DNA from: Acidimicrobiales bacterium
GTDB taxonomy: Bacteria; Actinomycetota; Acidimicrobiia; Acidimicrobiales; Iamiaceae
Direction of reading: 5' to 3'
Assembly (NCBI GenBank): GCA_012513855.1
Contig: JAAZBK010000071.1
Span: 1 to 34,052, forward strand
DNA: 34,052 nt
This document shows positions 30,429 through 34,052 of this stretch, in pieces. The position numbers and the translations under genes are program-made. The notes beneath the pieces were generated by a model. It was not told where the DNA came from and made no database searches. It worked only from the letters and a program-made list of their open reading frames with translations. The first letter of the stretch is position 1, and every line of letters begins with the position of its first letter.

Positions 30429-30457
30429 AAGCTAGGACCCTCCGCTGGATGGGACAA
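30429..30457 (-). promoter_or_regulatory. whiB promoter
   Basis: TTGTCC (30457-30452), 17 bases, then TAGCTT (30434-30429). The start point would be near 30422, giving a leader of about 20 bases with a Shine-Dalgarno. This is the best sigma-70-type promoter in the window. The remaining 30458-30544 shows nothing else. Confidence 0.6.
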
Positions 30458-30544
30458 GACCCAACTTTCGCGAGCACGAACAACACGATCGCGAGCAGCC
30501 CCGACCGGTGGAGGGAGAAGCTCGGGGGAGGCCCGGTGGCCGGG

Positions 30545-31924
30545 TCAGTCCTCGGGGCGTCGCTTGTCGCGGTAGTCGACCGCGGCCCCCTCGAGCGGCT
30601 CCACCTCGAGGAGCAGGCCCTGCACCTCCACCACCCGCACGGCGTCGTCGACCCCGATGGGCGTCGCCCGGTTCGTCCGGGCCCGCCAGAGGGCGCCGCG
30701 GATGCGGACCACGCCGTCGGGGTCGACCGACGACACCGCCTCACCCTGTTCCCCGATCATCCACTCGCGTCCGATGGTGGGCGTGGAGAAGCGGGTCCGG
30801 ACCATGGCCGGCATGCCGGCGAGCATCGCCAGGGCGGTGCCCCCGATGCCCACCAGCAGGGTGATCCACGACAGCGACAGGCCGTCGAACAGCAGGATCG
30901 AACCGGCGATGAGCGCCACCCCTCCGACGGCGGACCAGAAGCGGGGAACGCCCGTCTGCACGTCGACGGTGAAGCCGAACACGGCCAGGACCAGGAGGGC
31001 CAGTCCCACCGGCCGGACGGGAAGCACGGCCAGGCCGTACGCAGCCAGCACCAGGCACCCGGCCCCCACGAGACCGGCGACGCCGACACCCGCGGTGTAC
31101 AACTCGAAGACGATCAGCGAGAGCCCGATGAGCAGGAGCAGGTAGGCCGCCGCCGGACTGGCCACCGTGTGGAAGAGCTGGTCCTGGACGGGCAACGACG
31201 AGAACACCGGGATCGAGACCGGTTCCTGCATCTGCTGGCCGTCGACCTCGACCACCTTGGTCTCGACGCCGTCGATTCCGATGATGAACTCACCGATGAC
31301 CGCGGCCCGCTCGTCGGCCATGATCCCCAGGTCCCGTGCCTGCTCCTCGTTGACCGTGCCACCCTCGAGGCGGCCCGCGGCCGCCAGGAACTCGGGCGAG
31401 AGCAGCGCGTCGTCGACCTCCAGGGTGCCGGTCTTGCCCAGCCGGGCTCCGGGAGCGATGCCGACCCGGCGGGCCGCGCCGGCCAGCTGAGCGGCCCCGC
31501 CGAGGGCATGCGATCCGCTGGGGCCGACCCACACCGCCACCGGAACCGACGCTTCGCGCACGGTCCTCGCCAGCTCGTTGAGCCGTTCAGCGCTCACCAC
31601 CGATCCCGCGCTGTCGAGCTGGATCACCACCGCGATCACGCCGGCGCGCTCGCCCTGTTCCACCGAGCGCTGGATGAACGACGCCAGGACGGGGTCGATG
31701 AGGCCTTCGGCCTTGATCACGCTCACCCGGCCCGGGTCTCCCTCGGGCTCGTCGTCGTCGATCACCACGTCGTCCGGTTCGCTGGTGGCCACCGCCGGCG
31801 CGTCCGACGACGGGTCCTCGGCGGCGCCGGCCGGAGCGGGCGAGGCCGACGCGATCAGCCCCAGGGCCAAGGCCACCAGGAGCACGGCCGCACCGAGGCG
31901 CGCGAGCCGGTCGGTGGAGCCCAT
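30545..31924 (-). CDS. NfeD-like membrane protein with degenerate ClpP-class domain
   Basis: 459 residues. A signal segment (about 6-30) and acidic linker lead to a ClpP-class domain (about 65-240), then four to five helices and a C-terminal NfeD OB-fold (WMIGEQGEAVSSVDPDGVVRI...). NfeD proteases carry a Ser in AASAG; here the aligned stretch is PSGSHALGGAA (135-145), with L141 at the Ser position, and DSAG at 104-107 replaces the usual DTPGG. The protease is therefore probably inactive. Long-form NfeD proteins work with SPFH/flotillin proteins at membrane microdomains, but none is in the window. ATG 31924 was chosen to start the signal peptide. Confidence 0.85.
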   Translation of the reverse strand: MGSTDRLARLGAAVLLVALALGLIASASPAPAGAAEDPSSDAPAVATSEPDDVVIDDDEPEGDPGRVSVIKAEGLIDPVLASFIQRSVEQGERAGVIAVVIQLDSAGSVVSAERLNELARTVREASVPVAVWVGPSGSHALGGAAQLAGAARRVGIAPGARLGKTGTLEVDDALLSPEFLAAAGRLEGGTVNEEQARDLGIMADERAAVIGEFIIGIDGVETKVVEVDGQQMQEPVSIPVFSSLPVQDQLFHTVASPAAAYLLLLIGLSLIVFELYTAGVGVAGLVGAGCLVLAAYGLAVLPVRPVGLALLVLAVFGFTVDVQTGVPRFWSAVGGVALIAGSILLFDGLSLSWITLLVGIGGTALAMLAGMPAMVRTRFSTPTIGREWMIGEQGEAVSSVDPDGVVRIRGALWRARTNRATPIGVDDAVRVVEVQGLLLEVEPLEGAAVDYRDKRRPED

Positions 31925-31997
31925 GCGTCGTGGGGCTCCGATGGTGGTGGGTAAGGTGCGCAACGAGCAGGCCCCAAGCTGACGGAGAGGTCACGGA

Positions 31998-32990
31998 GTG
32001 GATCCAGCGCAGTTCTTCGCTGCATCCCGTCTCGTCATCGTTGCGGGCAAGGGCGGGGTGGGCAAAACCACGGTCTCGGCCGCGCTCGCCCGAGCCGCAT
32101 CGAAGGAGGGCCTCTCGTCGCTGATCATCGAGGTGGAGGGCAAGTCGGGGCTCGCCGCCATGTTCGACCAGCCGTCGTTCTCCTACGACGAGGTCGAGCT
32201 CCTTCCGGCCGGCGAGAACCCGGTGAGCGGGCCGGTTCGGGCCCGCACGCTCACACCCGACGACGCGTTGCTCGACTACCTCCAGAACGCCGGCATGAAC
32301 CGCATCTCCAAGCGCCTGCTGGCCAGCGGCGCGCTCGACATGGTGTCCACCGCGGTCCCCGGCATCCGCGACATCCTCGTGCTCGGGAAGGTCAAGCAGC
32401 TCGAGCGTGCCACCGCGGCCGACCTGTTGATCCTCGACGCCCCCGCGGCCGGACACGCCATCTCCTTCCTCCAGTCGGCCAGCGGACTGGCCGACGCCGT
32501 GCGGCTCGGCCCCATCAACACCCAGGCGCGCGACGTCCTCGACCTTCTGGGAGACCCGTCGCGTTGCCAGGTCGTGCTCGTCACCCTGCCCGAGGAGACC
32601 CCGGTCAACGAGTTGATCGACACGGCCTACCAGCTGGAGGACCGCGTCGGCGTGAGCCTCGGCCCGGTGGTGGTGAACGGCCTCTACGACGATCTACCCG
32701 GCCTGGATGCAGACCCGGAGGCGGCGGCCGACGCTGCCGGAGCCTCGCTTCGAGCCGGCGAGGCCGACGAGCTGCGAGCGGCTGCGGAGTTCCGCCGTGA
32801 GCGCACCGGTCTTCAGCTCCAGCAGACGGCGCGCCTGCTCGACGCCCTCCCGCTGCCCCAGCTCCGGCTCCCGTACGTGTTCGACGCCGAGATAGGTCCG
32901 GCTCAACTCGACCTCCTGGCCGGCTCCCTCCTCGCTGGCATCCACGAGGTCGACGCCGCCGCTCTGGGCCAGCCGGAGGCGGCCCGATGA
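31998..32990 (+). CDS. ArsA-type ATPase, first of a pair
   Basis: 330 residues. A deviant Walker A, VAGKGGVGKTT (K18, K23), then IIEVEGKSGLAAMF, and DLLILDAPAAGHAISFLQ for the switch II region. There are no metal-binding Cys residues of arsenite pumps, so this is not an ArsA of arsenic export. It matches the Rv3679-type actinobacterial protein in length and layout. The GTG at 31998 has GAGAGG eight bases upstream. Its stop overlaps the ATG of the next gene as ATGA. The pair probably forms a heterodimer. Confidence 0.9.
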   Translation: MDPAQFFAASRLVIVAGKGGVGKTTVSAALARAASKEGLSSLIIEVEGKSGLAAMFDQPSFSYDEVELLPAGENPVSGPVRARTLTPDDALLDYLQNAGMNRISKRLLASGALDMVSTAVPGIRDILVLGKVKQLERATAADLLILDAPAAGHAISFLQSASGLADAVRLGPINTQARDVLDLLGDPSRCQVVLVTLPEETPVNELIDTAYQLEDRVGVSLGPVVVNGLYDDLPGLDADPEAAADAAGASLRAGEADELRAAAEFRRERTGLQLQQTARLLDALPLPQLRLPYVFDAEIGPAQLDLLAGSLLAGIHEVDAAALGQPEAAR

Positions 32991-34052
32991 CCCCGAGGGG
33001 CGCCACGGCTCCGGCTGGCCGCGACCGGGCCCACCAGCTCCTGACCGATCTCGTCGCTGAGCGGTCGATCATCATCTGCTCCGGTTCGGGCGGGGTCGGC
33101 AAGACCACCACCGCAGCCGTGCTGGCCATGGAGGCCGCCCGCCTGGGCCGCCGGGCCGTGGTCGTCACCATCGACCCGGCCAAGCGACTCGCCGACGCGC
33201 TGGGCCTGGGCGACCTGGGCATCGGGAACGAGCCCCAGAAGATCGAAGGCGGGTGGCCCGGCGAGCTGTCGGCCGTGATGCTCGACACCAAGGGCACCTT
33301 CGACGCGCTGGTCACCCGCTACTCCACCGACCCCGATCAGGCCGAGCGCATCCTCGACAACCGCTTCTACAAGAACATCTCTGGCGCGCTCTCGGGCACG
33401 CAGGAGTACATGGCGATGGAGAAGCTGTACGACCTCCACACCGATCCCGACTTCGACCTGGTGGTGGTCGACACCCCTCCGAGCCGCAACGCACTGGACT
33501 TCCTCGACGCCCCTCGGCGCCTCACCCGCTTCCTCGACCACCGCCTCTACCGGGTGCTCATGGCGCCCACCCGTGGCGTGATGAAGGCGGTGAACGTGGC
33601 CGCCCAGGCGTTCATCCGCAGCGTGTCCAAGGTGGTGGGCGGCGAGGTGTTCGACGACGCGGTCGCGTTCTTCCAGGCCTTCGACGGCATGGAAGAGGGG
33701 TTCAAGGAGAGAGCGGAGCTGGTGCTCGACCTCCTGAGCAGCCCCGTCACCTCGTTCGTGCTGGTGGCATCGCCCAAGCGCGACACCGTCACCGAAGCCG
33801 AGTTCTTCGCCGGCAAGCTCGCCGAAGCCGACATCGAGGTCTCGGCGCTGGTGGTCAACCGCATGCACCCCCGCTTCACCGACACCCCGCCGGAAGCCAT
33901 CGCCGCTCGGGCAGAATCCCTGGCGGACACCGAGCTGGGCGATCTCTACCGCAACCTCGCCGACTTCACCGCGGTCGCCGATCGAGAGGAGCACCACCTG
34001 ATGGGACTGGCCGAGAAGGTGGCACCTGCACCCATGGTCCGCGTGCCCTTCC
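32987..34052 (+). CDS. ArsA-type ATPase, second of a pair (3' end outside window)
   Basis: 355 residues are visible and the frame is still open at the window edge. The Walker A is CSGSGGVGKTTT (G33-T42), with S34 where ArsA/MinD proteins carry their signature Lys; K39 is kept. DPAKRLADALGL and DLVVVDTPPSRNALDFLDAP follow. The start ATG 32987 overlaps the previous stop. It corresponds to Rv3680-type proteins, which in mycobacteria lie next to whiB4. With the first ATPase it is likely to form a two-subunit NTPase in which the partners have different active sites. Confidence 0.9.
   Translation, partial: MTPRGATAPAGRDRAHQLLTDLVAERSIIICSGSGGVGKTTTAAVLAMEAARLGRRAVVVTIDPAKRLADALGLGDLGIGNEPQKIEGGWPGELSAVMLDTKGTFDALVTRYSTDPDQAERILDNRFYKNISGALSGTQEYMAMEKLYDLHTDPDFDLVVVDTPPSRNALDFLDAPRRLTRFLDHRLYRVLMAPTRGVMKAVNVAAQAFIRSVSKVVGGEVFDDAVAFFQAFDGMEEGFKERAELVLDLLSSPVTSFVLVASPKRDTVTEAEFFAGKLAEADIEVSALVVNRMHPRFTDTPPEAIAARAESLADTELGDLYRNLADFTAVADREEHHLMGLAEKVAPAPMVRVPF

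Noticed and set aside
1-34052. Search for CRISPR arrays, insertion sequences, att sites, toxin-antitoxin pairs and riboswitches
   Set aside because: No regularly spaced repeats, no transposase or integrase, and no recognised aptamer structure were seen by reading. The only tRNA has an intact 3' end without a flanking direct copy.
31998-34052. Calling the two ArsA-type ATPases arsenite pumps
   Set aside because: The metal-binding Cys residues of arsenical ATPases are missing and there is no arsB, arsC or arsR nearby.

Overview
The window looks like chromosomal DNA from a high-GC actinobacterium, most likely class Acidimicrobiia or a near relative. Pointers are the uniformly high GC in coding and non-coding DNA, a WhiB regulator, an actinobacterial GlnR/GlnA2 pair, ClpS followed by a DUF2017 gene, an MshB-like deacetylase, and many genes whose -10 box sits exactly six bases before the start codon. 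There are no insertion sequences, phage genes, CRISPR arrays or rRNA. One tRNA-Glu is present. The placement is inference; no phylogeny was run.

Layout. 1-1250 (+): end of an ABC exporter (ATPase, permease). 8599-1267 (-): a seven-gene terminal-oxidase operon read leftwards. It holds a subunit I-like protein that has lost most metal ligands, a subunit III-like protein, an enlarged CtaF-like membrane protein, ctaC with a fused cytochrome c, ctaD, ctaE and a small subunit IV. 9650-8754 (-) ctaB and 9790-10806 (+) ctaA diverge and make haem O and haem A for that oxidase. 10757-11558 (+): clpS and a DUF2017 gene. 13229-11613 (-): a membrane-anchored HExxH metallopeptidase. 13425-13500: tRNA-Glu. 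13605-16997: a nitrogen island with GSII (-), a GlnA2-type synthetase (+) and a GlnR-like regulator (+), with two phased repeat sites between the divergent synthetases. 19338-17023 (-): a membrane acyltransferase with an SGNH domain. 19526-20041 (+): a microprotein and a cold-shock protein. 20426-20070 (-): RidA. 22014-20491 (-): an unusually short 2Fe-2S/molybdopterin-type fusion. 22400-22077 (-) A-type Fe-S carrier and 22518-23708 (+) Mrp diverge. 23718-26237: DUF779 protein, lipoprotein and aldehyde dehydrogenase. 26345-29580 (-): MBL hydrolase, NUDIX hydrolase, PIG-L deacetylase and FxsA. 29657-34052: coiled-coil protein, WhiB, NfeD-like protein and two ArsA-type ATPases, the second cut by the window edge.

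How it fits together. The left third is respiratory: ctaA and ctaB supply haem A to a caa3-type oxidase built from CtaC, CtaD, CtaE and subunit IV. The most unusual item is that the promoter-proximal half of the same operon encodes a second subunit I/III set whose subunit I cannot bind low-spin haem or CuB in the usual way. The central island handles glutamine synthesis and its regulation. The right third resembles the Mycobacterium tuberculosis Rv3672c-Rv3681c neighbourhood (NUDIX, MBL, RidA, ArsA pair, WhiB4), which suggests an old conserved actinobacterial cluster.

Leads to check first: the ligand-less subunit I paralogue; the short molybdenum-hydroxylase-like fusion without the catalytic glutamate; the 11-bp phased GTGAAC repeats between the synthetase genes; and a recurrent TAnnnT-N6-start leaderless promoter signature at seven genes.
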